10,338 nt of DNA from Planctomycetales bacterium (GCA_027451455.1 DAIDJI010000130.1:1-10338), one strand, 5' to 3'. Counted from the stretch's first letter, positions 1-6,915 are shown. The notes: generated by a model from the sequence alone, not told the origin. Translations and numbers: made by a program.

Positions 1-2
1 TG

Positions 3-725
3 CTCCTGGGGCAGCAGATCACCAGGGTCGAATCAGGCTTCCAGGTCAAGGACGGCCTCGGCGAGCTGGTCCAGCTCCGCGGCAAGTTCCTCGGCGGCGA
101 CCTTTACGCCCAGGGACGGATCACCCTGACCGAAACCCCCAGCTACTCGGCGCAAATGAACCTGCACAACGCCCGACTGGAGGAATACGCGCGCACGCTC
201 GGCGGCCATCGCCAGTTGCGCGGCGATATCAACGCCCAGATCCAGTGCAACGGACTGGGCAACGACATCCGGACTCTTCAGGGCACCGGCGAGGCCCATA
301 TCAACGACGGCGACCTCGGCGAGCTTCCCGCCTACTTCCGCCCGGTCGCCCTGGTCAACCGAACGTTCAACAAGGACGTTCCGCGAGTCCGCCTCAAGAC
401 GGCGTTCGACTCGGTCGACCTGGCCTTCTCGATCTCACACGGGTCGTGGAACATCGACCCAATCAAGTTCACCGGTAACGCCTTCAGCCTCCAGGGCCGC
501 GGGACGCTCGACCCGCAGTCGAACGTCGATCTCCGGCTGGAGCCGATGCTCGGTCGCGACCGGTTCCACATCCGCGGGCTAAGCGACCTGACCCTTGCGG
601 CCAGCGCCCCGATCCTCCGGATTCGGGTCATCGGAACGCTGGCCCACCCCGACTTCCTGGTCGAGCCGCTGCCGCTGCTCCAGCGCGACCGGGCATCGCG
701 GCCGAACGGATCAGCCGTGCCCTGA
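3..725 (+). CDS. AsmA-like protein, C-terminal part (5' end outside window)
   Basis: The frame is open from the left edge, so this is the last 240 residues of a larger protein; an internal ATG at 156 is not taken as the start because the reading continues upstream in the same style. The sequence alternates short beta strands with Gly/Asp turns (for example GTGEAHINDGDLGELP, then GRGTLDPQSNVDLRLEP) and ends with a G-T-L-A-H-P-D-F-L-V motif. This is typical of the C-terminal repeat region of AsmA/TamB-type proteins, where a final 'G(T)L..P' strand closes the domain. Family members sit in the envelope and are linked to outer-membrane biogenesis and lipid transport. No catalytic motif is visible or expected. 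The following gene lies on the other strand and converges. The family call is by pattern; the exact subfamily cannot be given. Confidence 0.72.
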   Translation, partial: LLGQQITRVESGFQVKDGLGELVQLRGKFLGGDLYAQGRITLTETPSYSAQMNLHNARLEEYARTLGGHRQLRGDINAQIQCNGLGNDIRTLQGTGEAHINDGDLGELPAYFRPVALVNRTFNKDVPRVRLKTAFDSVDLAFSISHGSWNIDPIKFTGNAFSLQGRGTLDPQSNVDLRLEPMLGRDRFHIRGLSDLTLAASAPILRIRVIGTLAHPDFLVEPLPLLQRDRASRPNGSAVP

Positions 726-818
726 CCGATCGAGCCTCTCGTCACCATCTCCAGAAGCCCGCTCCAGGTGTCTGATGGACACTACGGATGGAACGGGCTC
801 CATGCGGATACGTCTGCT

Positions 819-845
819 GTAGGAGCCGGCTCCAGCCGGCGATCC
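819..845 (+). repeat. REP-like palindrome, copy 1
   Basis: A GTAGGAG head is followed by a hairpin: CCGGC (826-830), loop TCCA (831-834), GCCGG (835-839), then CGATCC. The stem can be extended to GCCGGC/GCCGGC. The layout, in a gap between convergent genes, resembles bacterial REP elements such as the GTAGGAG-type repeats of Pseudomonas. It pairs with copy 2 in the opposite orientation 24 bases further on. Genomic copy number is unknown from this window. Confidence 0.6.
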
Positions 846-869
846 TCAAGGCACCCTGAGCGTTGTCCG

Positions 870-895
870 GGTCGGGAGCAGGAGCTCCCTCTTAC
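870..895 (-). repeat. REP-like palindrome, copy 2 (inverted)
   Basis: Read on the minus strand, this is GTAAGAG, then stem GGAGC, loop TCCT, stem GCTCC, then CGACCC. It matches copy 1 at the head, at loop TCC(A/T) and at the tail CGA(T/C)CC, while both stem arms differ from copy 1 in a compensating way. On the plus strand the perfect arms are GGGAGC at 874-879 and GCTCCC at 884-889. Inverted pairs of this sort are the usual arrangement of REP units. Confidence 0.55.
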
Positions 896-953
896 GGAAG
901 ACATAGGGCCTCCTGGTCGTGGAAGACCGGACGCCCACTGTCGGGCTGGTGGA

Positions 954-1760
954 TCAGGCCGGCTTGTCGGCGACGTAGATCCCCCACTTCATATCGCCGG
1001 CCTGGCAGAAGCCGATCTTCATGTTCCATCGGTCGACCAGGTAATCAAGGTCGGTCTCGGAGAAGCTGGCGAGGAAGTCGGCACGGTTGTTCACGAGCCG
1101 GCCCTCCTCCTCGCGAAGGATCTCGACGAACCGATCCGTCGCATCGTCCACCTTCACGTTCGTGAACCCGGCCTCCTCAAGCCGATGGCCGTACTGGGCC
1201 GGCTCGATCACGCTGTAGCCGGTCTTCTTGATGTACTCCTCGAACGCGGGCGAGCCGGGAGTCTTGCCCCTCGCGTAGTCGGTGATCACCAGCCGGCCGC
1301 CGGGCGCCATCAACGCGAAGAGGCGGGCGAAGAGCCGGGCCTTGTCCGGGATATGCATGAAGGCGTCCCGGCTCCAGATGATGTCGAACGGCTGCGGGAA
1401 CTCCGTAACCAGGACATCGCCGAGAATGATGTTCACGGAGTCGGAGAGGCCCAGTTGCGCCACCCGGTCGCGGGCGATCGCGTCCATCTCGACGGCGAGG
1501 TCGATCCCCGTCACCTTCGCGCCGTAGGCTCTCGCCAGGTGGAACGCGGCCCCGCCGATTCCACTGCCGACGTCGAGTACCCGTGCTCCGGGCTTCAGGG
1601 CCGAGCCGAGCCGGGCGCAGAGGTCCTCGGTCGTCGAATGGCCGCCGGTGCTGATGTAGTGTTCGCCGAAGATCTTCTCGTAGCGAAGGATGCCCGTCCG
1701 GCTGTACTGACCGTTGTTGTCGAACTTCGCCGGTGAAGCCGGCGCCGTCTGCGTCGTCAT
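954..1760 (-). CDS. Phosphoethanolamine N-methyltransferase-like SAM methyltransferase
   Basis: A 268-residue class I SAM-dependent methyltransferase. Its opening (NNGQYS at 15-20, then FGEHYISTGG at 31-40) and its end (MKWGIYVADK) follow the single-domain Plasmodium and plant phosphoethanolamine methyltransferases, which convert phosphoethanolamine to phosphocholine. Visible landmarks are Y19, motif I VLDVGSGIGG (61-70), D88, D115, S-R-D at 130-132, H136, D161-Y162, Y176 and Y182. These correspond, from memory of PfPMT, to the Tyr19/His132 catalytic dyad and phosphobase-site tyrosines. The position I align with PfPMT Arg179 is T180 here. An upstream in-frame GTG at 1955 would add 65 residues with no family match, lies beyond a hairpin and upstream of the promoter at 1872-1901, and was rejected. 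No clear Shine-Dalgarno precedes the ATG. Isosphaera-group planctomycetes are known to contain phosphatidylcholine and trimethylornithine lipids, so the substrate could be phosphoethanolamine or another amine. Family is confident, substrate is not. Confidence 0.85.
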   Translation of the reverse strand: MTTQTAPASPAKFDNNGQYSRTGILRYEKIFGEHYISTGGHSTTEDLCARLGSALKPGARVLDVGSGIGGAAFHLARAYGAKVTGIDLAVEMDAIARDRVAQLGLSDSVNIILGDVLVTEFPQPFDIIWSRDAFMHIPDKARLFARLFALMAPGGRLVITDYARGKTPGSPAFEEYIKKTGYSVIEPAQYGHRLEEAGFTNVKVDDATDRFVEILREEEGRLVNNRADFLASFSETDLDYLVDRWNMKIGFCQAGDMKWGIYVADKPA

Positions 1761-1871
1761 GGCAGGATGGAACTCGGGGGCTGGGCTCGTCGACGATCCA
1801 ATCGGGCCGGCGCGCGGCCACGCGGCCGTCGGGCCGCCCGTCAGAGACGACGGCGGGATGTCGGAGTGCAC

Positions 1872-1901
1872 ATTATGAAGGATCGGCAACCTTCGTGTAA
1901 A
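1872..1901 (-). promoter_or_regulatory. Sigma70-like promoter for the methyltransferase gene
   Basis: On the minus strand TTTACA (1901-1896) is separated by 18 bases from CATAAT (1877-1872), each a 5/6 match to consensus. Transcription would start near 1865, giving a leader of roughly 105 bases before the ATG at 1760. The leader is GC-rich. The site lies downstream of the hairpin at 1916-1942, consistent with separate transcription from the small gene upstream. Confidence 0.5.
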
Positions 1902-1915
1902 CATCCCCTCGGACC

Positions 1916-1942
1916 GGGCGAGGGACGCAACGTCCCTCGCCC
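1916..1942 (-). terminator. 12-bp perfect hairpin after the small exported-protein gene
   Basis: Arms GGGCGAGGGACG (1916-1927) and CGTCCCTCGCCC (1931-1942) pair perfectly around a CAA loop, 9 bases past the stop codon at 1952-1954. The minus-strand flank has no U-run, so it is either a hairpin-only terminator or a 3'-end stabilising structure. Confidence 0.6.
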
Positions 1943-1951
1943 TTCCACCGA

Positions 1952-2308
1952 TCACTCGGCCTTCTTCTTTCCAACCTGCTCAATCTTCGACGCCACGCCC
2001 TTCTCATGCGTGATCTTGGCGTGAATTCCCTTCCGGCCCTTCCCCTGAACCTTCTCCAGGTAGCCCTCGAACTTCTCCAGGTCCATCTTCCGCGTCCCCT
2101 TCTTGGTGACCTGCTCGGTCTCGTCCGTGATCTTGACCTCGATCTCCTTCTCGGTCCCGTCCTCGACGACCGTGATCTTCTTGTCGTCGACGTGGACCTT
2201 GGTGATCACGCCGATCAGCTCATCGGCGAAAACCCCACCGACCACGACCAGCGCCATCGCAACGAAACCGGCAGCGATCTTGAACAGGAACCCTCGGCGG
2301 CTCTGCAT
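1952..2308 (-). CDS. Small exported Lys-rich protein of unknown function
   Basis: A 118-residue protein. The ATG at 2308 is preceded by GGAGG at a good distance (GGAGGGTTGGTCTC then ATG), which decides this start over an in-frame upstream codon at 2392. Residues 1-6 are polar and basic, 7-28 hydrophobic (IAAGFVAMALVVVGGVF), with a possible signal-peptidase site near A28-D29. The remaining ~90 residues form alternating short strands (GVITKVHVDDKKITVVEDG, then EKEIEVKIT) and are rich in Lys and Glu, suggesting a small beta-barrel-like periplasmic domain. No cysteine and no catalytic motif are seen. The gene sits between aroA and the methyltransferase, all on the minus strand, but the promoter and hairpin around it suggest its own transcript. 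I do not recognise a named family; the pattern recalls small planctomycete exported proteins. Confidence 0.75.
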   Translation of the reverse strand: MQSRRGFLFKIAAGFVAMALVVVGGVFADELIGVITKVHVDDKKITVVEDGTEKEIEVKITDETEQVTKKGTRKMDLEKFEGYLEKVQGKGRKGIHAKITHEKGVASKIEQVGKKKAE

Positions 2309-2355
2309 GAGACCAACCCTCCACGACCCCCATGCCCTACCGCGACGCCCCCGCG

Positions 2356-2378
2356 CGACTTCCCACCTCGGGAAGTCG
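2356..2378 (-). promoter_or_regulatory. 9-bp hairpin in the leader between aroA and the small gene
   Basis: CGACTTCCC (2356-2364) and GGGAAGTCG (2370-2378) pair perfectly around a 5-base loop, flanked by CCGCGCG on both sides (2351-2357 and 2382-2388). On the minus strand it lies about 80 bases past the aroA stop and 48 bases before the small gene's ATG. A GATAAT at 2419-2414 could be a -10 box, but no good -35 partner is visible. It may be a terminator for aroA or a leader structure. Confidence 0.4.
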
Positions 2379-2458
2379 ACCCCGCGCGACACGCAGTCCG
2401 GCCCGGGACCGCCATTATCAACCCCAGACCCTTGCCTATGTAGCGGCCAGCGACGACT

Positions 2459-3775
2459 TTACAATCCTTTACCCGCTGCGGTCGATCGGATCTGATCGAG
2501 GTCTGTCCAGAAGCCGGGATAGGTCTTGGCAACACAGCCGGGGTCGAGAATCGTGACGCCCGGGATGCGCAGGCCGGCGATCGCAAACGACATCGCCATT
2601 CGGTGGTCGTCGTAGGTCGCGATGGCAGCACCTCGGAGTTGATCGAGTGCCGGCGGATGGATGACCAGGCCGTCGGGATGCTCGTCGACGACGGCGCCGA
2701 GCTTGCGTAGCTCGGTCGCGAGCGCGGCGATCCGGTCGGTCTCCTTGTGGCGGATGTGGCCGACGTTTCGGATCCGGGTGATCCCATCGGCGAAGAGGGC
2801 GACCACGCCGAGCGTCATCACGGTATCCGAAAGTGCGTTCATATCCACATCGACGGCACGAAGCGGGCCGCCGGTGACCGTGGTCCGGTCGGGCTCGCGA
2901 ACGACCTGACAACCCATGTATTCGAGGACGTCGACGAAGGCCAGGTCGCCCTGGAGGCTGGATTCGCCGAGGCCCTCAACGGTGATCGTCCCTCCCGTAA
3001 CGGCGGCGACGGCAAAGAAGTAGCTCGCCGCGGAGGCGTCGGGCTCGATCGCGTAATTCTGGCCCTTGTAGTGCGCAGGGTAGACGTCGAACCGACGGAA
3101 CTTCCGGTTGCCGATTGTGACGCCAAACGCCTGCATCACGGCCATTGTCATCGAGACATAAGGCTGCGAGACGAGCACGCCCTCAACCTCGACTGTGGTG
3201 ACGTCCTTCGAATACGGAAGGGCCATGAGCAGGCCGCTGAGGAACTGGCTGGAGACGTCGCCCTTGACGAAGGCGAAGCCGCCGTCGAGGCCGCTCGCCT
3301 GAATCGTAACCGGCGGGCATCCCGTGCCGAGGTCGGATCGGGCGTCGGCGCCGAGACCGTTGAGGGCCGCGAGCAGGTCGGCGACGGGTCGTTGCCGCAT
3401 TCTGGGGGTGCCGTCGAGGCGGTAGGTCCCGTGTCCGGCGGCGACCATCGCGGTGAGGAATCGCAAGCTTGTCCCCGAGTTGGCGATCTGCATCGTCGCC
3501 TCGCGCGCCGGGATGTTCCCCCCGCAGCCGGGGACGCGGATTGTTTCGTTCTCGGGATCGTGCTCGACGTCGAGACCGAGCCGGCGGAGCGAGTCGACCA
3601 TCACGCGGGTGTCCTCGGAGTCGAGAGCCCCCGTGAGAACGCTCGGCCCGTCGGCCATCGCCGCGACGATCAGCGCGCGGTTGGTCAGGCTCTTCGATCC
3701 GGGAACGCGCACGCTCGCCCTCGGCGGCGGGCCGCTCCAGGGCTCGATCGTCAGTTCGGCGGGATAGTCGCTCAT
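2459..3775 (-). CDS. aroA: 3-phosphoshikimate 1-carboxyvinyltransferase (EPSP synthase)
   Basis: A 438-residue enzyme, full family length, joining phosphoenolpyruvate to shikimate-3-phosphate in the shikimate pathway (cytoplasm). Key sites are all present: G-S-K-S with K28 near the N-terminus, NSGTSLR at 99-105 (PEP and glyphosate region), S-S-Q at 175-177, D317 in NALSD (the general-base aspartate), KETDR at 344-348 and DDHRMAM at 389-395. The glyphosate-site loop reads N-S-G-T-S-L-R-F rather than the E. coli N-A-G-T-A-M-R-P, so the residue aligned with E. coli Pro101 is Phe; the inhibitor response cannot be judged from this. The ATG at 3775 is chosen over an in-frame GTG two codons upstream because AAGAG lies 5 bases before it. 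The gene ends in TAA at 2459. It is separated by 97 AT-rich bases from the upstream DUF167 gene. Confidence 0.97.
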   Translation of the reverse strand: MSDYPAELTIEPWSGPPPRASVRVPGSKSLTNRALIVAAMADGPSVLTGALDSEDTRVMVDSLRRLGLDVEHDPENETIRVPGCGGNIPAREATMQIANSGTSLRFLTAMVAAGHGTYRLDGTPRMRQRPVADLLAALNGLGADARSDLGTGCPPVTIQASGLDGGFAFVKGDVSSQFLSGLLMALPYSKDVTTVEVEGVLVSQPYVSMTMAVMQAFGVTIGNRKFRRFDVYPAHYKGQNYAIEPDASAASYFFAVAAVTGGTITVEGLGESSLQGDLAFVDVLEYMGCQVVREPDRTTVTGGPLRAVDVDMNALSDTVMTLGVVALFADGITRIRNVGHIRHKETDRIAALATELRKLGAVVDEHPDGLVIHPPALDQLRGAAIATYDDHRMAMSFAIAGLRIPGVTILDPGCVAKTYPGFWTDLDQIRSTAAGKGL

Positions 3776-3800
3776 TGTCACTCTTGGTCGGTTCGAGGGG

Positions 3801-3870
3801 AAATATGATGAATTCGTTTATAATTTATCTGATTTATAAAATCATAAATATTGAATCTCGAATCTGGAAT
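3801..3870 (-). promoter_or_regulatory. AT-rich intergenic island upstream of aroA
   Basis: About 70 bases of strongly AT-rich sequence in otherwise GC-rich DNA. It contains an inverted repeat, TTTATAA (3817-3823) and TTATAAA (3834-3840). On the minus strand TATAAA at 3822-3817 is about 42 bases before the aroA ATG and could be a -10 element, but the -35 position (ATGATT) is poor. It is the likely promoter region of aroA and may also serve as the 3' end of the DUF167 transcript. Confidence 0.4.
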
Positions 3871-3872
3871 CC

Positions 3873-4217
3873 TTAATCTTCATTCGAGTCCTCGAGCCAG
3901 CCCGCGAGCCGCTTTTTCAGCTCGCCGGGCGAGAGCCCATCGACGAAGAACCGTTTCTGCCGGGCCGAGGCGCCCGAGACCAGTTCGATGGCCGCGGTCT
4001 TGCACCCGAGGGCTTCGGCGAGAACGGCCTGGATGGCCGCGTTGGCCTTCCCCTTCTCGGGCGGGGCATTCACGGCGACGCGGATCGCCCCCGCGCGAAC
4101 GCCCAGAACACCTTCGCGACGCGCCCCAGGCTGCGCGGAGACCGCCACGATCGAACCGTCCTCGCGGGCGACGATCGCGAGCGCTTCCAGGCTTTCGGCC
4201 CCCTCGGAGCGGCTCAT
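3873..4217 (-). CDS. DUF167 (YggU-type) protein
   Basis: A 114-residue protein of the DUF167/YggU family, which has no settled biochemical role. Characteristic segments are visible: VSAQPGARREGV at 26-37, IRVAVNAPPEKGKAN at 45-59 and the closing L-V-S-G-A-S-A-R-Q-K-R-F at 79-90. The N-terminus is about 10-15 residues longer than the core domain and the C-terminus is acidic. Its ATG (4217-4215) overlaps the TGA of the YggS-type gene (4216-4214) in an ATGA junction, indicating translational coupling. In E. coli, yggS and yggU are near neighbours with yggT between them; here yggT is absent and the two are fused into one overlapping pair. Confidence 0.9.
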   Translation of the reverse strand: MSRSEGAESLEALAIVAREDGSIVAVSAQPGARREGVLGVRAGAIRVAVNAPPEKGKANAAIQAVLAEALGCKTAAIELVSGASARQKRFFVDGLSPGELKKRLAGWLEDSNED

Positions 4218-4915
4218 GATTCGGCCCCCTCGAACAGAGCCGACCCGACCCGGACGAGCGTGGCGCCTTCTTCTATGGCGGCCTCAAAGTCACCGGACAT
4301 CCCCATCGAGAGCTCGTCGAGCGCCAGGCCGGTCCGCTCGCGGAGGCGGTCTCGCACCTCTCGGAGAGCGACGAACGAGGGCCGGGCGCCCTCACCGTCG
4401 GTCCCAAACGCCGCCATGGTCATCAGGCCAACGATCGGGATCGATCGACAGGCGGCGATCGCCTCGGCATCATCGAGGATCGAGCCGCCTTCCCAGCCGT
4501 GCTTGTTCACCTCGCCTGAGGTGTTCACCTGGAGGCAGACCGAGGGCGGATTTTCCATCGACCGCGCGGCCTCGTCGAGGATCCGGAGGAGCTTCAGCGA
4601 ATCAACCGCGTGGATCATCGCGACCATCGGGAAGGTCTTCTTGACCTTGTTCGACTGCAAGTGTCCAATCAGATGCCAGCGAACCCGGGGACCAAGATCG
4701 GCCAGCGACTCGACCTTCCCCCAGAGCTCCTGGGGGTAATTCTCGCCGAGGTCGCGGGCGCCGGATTCGTAAAGGGCCCGGACCTGGTCGTTTGGCCGTC
4801 GCTTGGTCACGGCGACCAGGCGGACCGAACCTCCCGCTCGCCCCGACCGCCGAGTCGCCTCGGCAATCCGGTCCTCCACCTGCCGCAAGTTCTCCCGGAT
4901 TCGTCCCGCATTCAT
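4214..4915 (-). CDS. yggS: YggS/PLPBP family pyridoxal-phosphate homeostasis protein
   Basis: A 233-residue PLP-binding protein with the alanine-racemase-like TIM-barrel N-terminal fold but no racemase partner domain; it keeps vitamin B6 pools and amino-acid balance in order. Family landmarks are all present: K38 in AVTKRRP (the PLP Schiff-base lysine), GENY at 58-61, HLIGHLQSNK at 81-90, N-T-S-G-E-V-N-K-H-G at 131-140, SMGMSGDFEAAI at 203-214 (phosphate cup) and VRVGSALF at 221-228. The start at 4915 matches the usual N-terminus; the long open frame upstream to 5272 has no family similarity and runs over the divergent membrane gene. The 72-base gap to that divergent gene should hold its promoter, though I see no strong -10/-35 pair. 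Confidence 0.95.
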   Translation of the reverse strand: MNAGRIRENLRQVEDRIAEATRRSGRAGGSVRLVAVTKRRPNDQVRALYESGARDLGENYPQELWGKVESLADLGPRVRWHLIGHLQSNKVKKTFPMVAMIHAVDSLKLLRILDEAARSMENPPSVCLQVNTSGEVNKHGWEGGSILDDAEAIAACRSIPIVGLMTMAAFGTDGEGARPSFVALREVRDRLRERTGLALDELSMGMSGDFEAAIEEGATLVRVGSALFEGAES

Positions 4916-4987
4916 CGATTTCCCGACCTCGATGCCACGATCCCGACCGTTGACCCGAACACCTATTCTGAAGGATCCCCGCCCACA

Positions 4988-5194
4988 ATGAAACGGCTCC
5001 TGCTCCTTGCCGGCGCACTGGCGTCGGTCCTGCTCGTCTCGCAGCTCGTGATGGGCCTGCTTCTGGCCCAGGGACAGGTCAAGCTCAGCGTGGCCCACCA
5101 GCATACGGGGATCCTCACGGTGGTTGTCACGCTGGTTTACATCGCTGGATCGATGGCCGTGATCGCCTCGCGACGGAACACGCCGAAACCCTGA
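4988..5194 (+). CDS. Small two-helix membrane protein, unknown function
   Basis: A 68-residue protein with two predicted membrane helices (about 4-27 and 40-60), a short loop containing A-H-Q-H-T-G (H37 and H39) between them, and a basic tail SRRNTPKP. AAGGA lies about 11 bases before the ATG; the frame is open much further upstream, but that part is antisense to yggS. The gene diverges from yggS and converges on the 5220-6467 gene with a 25-base gap. The helix-loop-helix with a His pair loosely recalls pieces of heme-binding membrane proteins, but this is too weak to name a family. Could be a conserved planctomycete membrane peptide. Confidence 0.65.
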   Translation: MKRLLLLAGALASVLLVSQLVMGLLLAQGQVKLSVAHQHTGILTVVVTLVYIAGSMAVIASRRNTPKP

Positions 5195-5219
5195 ATCCCC
5201 GCCGGGACAACGGCCCGCC

Positions 5220-6467
5220 TCAATCGACCGAGAGGATCGGCGTGAGGTCACCGTCCTGGTTGAACGCGGCAAACAGGAACGACGCCGTGGTCTGATGCCC
5301 GAGGAAGGTGCGTCGGGCGGGCGGGCCGAGGCTCCGGTAGATCACAAACGTCTCCTCGGGGCCCCAGCTTATCCGGACGGCGAACGCCCGATCCGCCCCG
5401 AGCCGCTTCGACTTTTCCGAGATCGTCAGGATCCGCCACTCGGGCGGCTTCCGATTCCGTTCGGCGTCCCACGAGACCAGGAGCGGGAGCCAGTTCCGCC
5501 GACCTCCGGCCGTTGCGGTCAGCTCGATCGAGCCTTCGCGCCCGCGGATGGTCCCGCGGTCGGTCTCGTAATCGCGGCAGGGGAGCGCCATCGGGATCGC
5601 CTGCGCGGACCCCCGGCGCGGCCGGGTGGCCAGTCCGAGGGCCCGGGTACCGCGGATCAGTGCCGTCGTGAGGTCTGACGGCGTTTCGATCTTCATCGAG
5701 GCCCCGCCTCCTTCCACCATCACCGCGATCACCGCCATCGCACGTCCCCGCAGGAGCAGGACCGACCGGGTCACTCGCGCCGGGCCGTCGCGATGCGACC
5801 ACTCCACCAGATCGGCCGCCGCGGTGTGGATTCGACGCAGAAGCCTTGGCCGTGTCGAGGTCGAAGGACCGGCCCCGCCGATCGCGCCGGCCTCCCAGTC
5901 ACCCGCCAGCCAGGTCCGACCGCCGCCGACCAGTTCCAGCCGGCAGACCCTCGCCGCCTGAACGTGATCCACGGCGAGCAGGTCGCCCTCCGGCAGCCAG
6001 TTCGGCCGGAGGATCGCCAGCGCCCGACGATCGGCCGACCAGGTTGGCAGCGGAGGCGGGACCACGCCCTCGTTTCGTCCCTTGCCGCCCGACCACCAGC
6101 CGAGCACCCGACCAATCGCCGTCCCTCGATACCAGTCTCGCCATCCCGACGACGACCAGCCCCACGCCTCACCCCCGCTGAGCACGACCCGCCCATCCGG
6201 CCCGGAGAACCGGAGCGCAGACGTCACCATCGCATCGATCGCCTCACCACAGCCCGGCGGCCATCCGCCCGACGACCGCGCACTCGCCAGAAGCTCCAGT
6301 GCATCCGGCCAGTCTCCAGGCGAGAGCCGGATCGGCACGCCGTCCTGATCCAGCTCCCGCGCAAGCCACCGCGAGAGCCCGCCCGGGTCGCCTCCTGCGA
6401 CCCATTTCTCCACGGCCCGGGCGAGTCTCTCCAGGCTCGGTTTCAACGGTCGCTCCACCTGATTCAT
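5220..6467 (-). CDS. Unassigned 415-residue protein, Trp-rich, with beta-rich C-terminal half
   Basis: A long GC-consistent frame from ATG 6467 to TGA 5220 with no signal peptide or membrane helix. The N-terminal ~90 residues look helical (LERLARAVEKWVAGG, then LSRWLARELDQDG). Residues 97-125 are rich in Gly, Trp and Ser (LSGGEAWGW, then WRDWYRG). From about 145 to the end it is strand-rich, for example RVTRSVLLLRGRAMAVIAVMVEG written in two parts at 231-241 and 242-252, and LPLLVSWDAERN at 327-338. The second half faintly recalls the beta-sandwich of heparinase II/III-like proteins, where hydrophobic 'R.vL..rg...v.' strands recur, but no catalytic His/Tyr set can be pointed out. A CATACT at 6517-6512 is a weak -10 candidate. 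Function unknown; it is a real gene by length and codon pattern. Confidence 0.75.
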   Translation of the reverse strand: MNQVERPLKPSLERLARAVEKWVAGGDPGGLSRWLARELDQDGVPIRLSPGDWPDALELLASARSSGGWPPGCGEAIDAMVTSALRFSGPDGRVVLSGGEAWGWSSSGWRDWYRGTAIGRVLGWWSGGKGRNEGVVPPPLPTWSADRRALAILRPNWLPEGDLLAVDHVQAARVCRLELVGGGRTWLAGDWEAGAIGGAGPSTSTRPRLLRRIHTAAADLVEWSHRDGPARVTRSVLLLRGRAMAVIAVMVEGGGASMKIETPSDLTTALIRGTRALGLATRPRRGSAQAIPMALPCRDYETDRGTIRGREGSIELTATAGGRRNWLPLLVSWDAERNRKPPEWRILTISEKSKRLGADRAFAVRISWGPEETFVIYRSLGPPARRTFLGHQTTASFLFAAFNQDGDLTPILSVD

Positions 6468-6809
6468 ACGACGTTCTCATTCGACGGACGTCATTGCACA
6501 GTTCTTCGGCTAGTATGCCCTGAAAATCATCGGAGTGCGAGTTGGCCCATGAAGTTCGCGGGGCAAGGTCCGCCGAAATCCCGAAATTCTCTTCACTCCG
6601 AAACCCTTTATCGCAAATTACTTGCGACCATAACCCAGGGCAATCCGGAGATGAAATTCGGGCTCTGGCACTGGCCTTGCTATTACTCTCTCCCGTCGAA
6701 CACAAATGACACGGAGCCACAAAAGAAGCGACTAGCAGACTTTACATACCAACTTAAAAGCATCCATCCCATTGGCGTCGCTGTCCCCACAGGGGCCAGC
6801 TCCCCGCCG

Positions 6810-6851
6810 AAGGGCGAGCGGGACGCCTCGCACGACCCCCCGCTCGCCCTT
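6810..6851. repeat. 13-bp perfect inverted repeat
   Basis: AAGGGCGAGCGGG (6810-6822) and CCCGCTCGCCCTT (6839-6851) pair perfectly around a 16-base loop. Outside the arms a further GGGGC/GCCCC match sits exactly 13 bases away on each side (6792-6796 and 6865-6869), suggesting a longer imperfect palindrome. It may be a terminator-like hairpin or the remnant of a small palindromic mobile element. Confidence 0.55.
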
Positions 6852-6915
6852 TCTCCAGACAGGTGCCCCGACCCGGGTGATGAAGTGGCCGAGGGCAGGT
6901 TCCAACTGGCCAATT

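Noticed and set aside
768..1736. 322-residue plus-strand frame opposite the methyltransferase
   Set aside because: Antisense shadow of a clearly conserved enzyme; its composition (Arg, Gly, His, Asp) is that of reverse-complemented GC-rich codons.
1761..1955. N-terminal extension of the methyltransferase to GTG 1955, overlapping the small gene's stop by 4 bases
   Set aside because: The extension has no family match and would start upstream of both a 12-bp hairpin and a good promoter.
2747..3808. 353-residue plus-strand frame opposite aroA
   Set aside because: Antisense shadow; aroA motifs on the other strand are complete.
4916..5272. Upstream extension of the yggS frame
   Set aside because: No similarity to the family, overlaps the divergent membrane gene and passes the normal YggS N-terminus.
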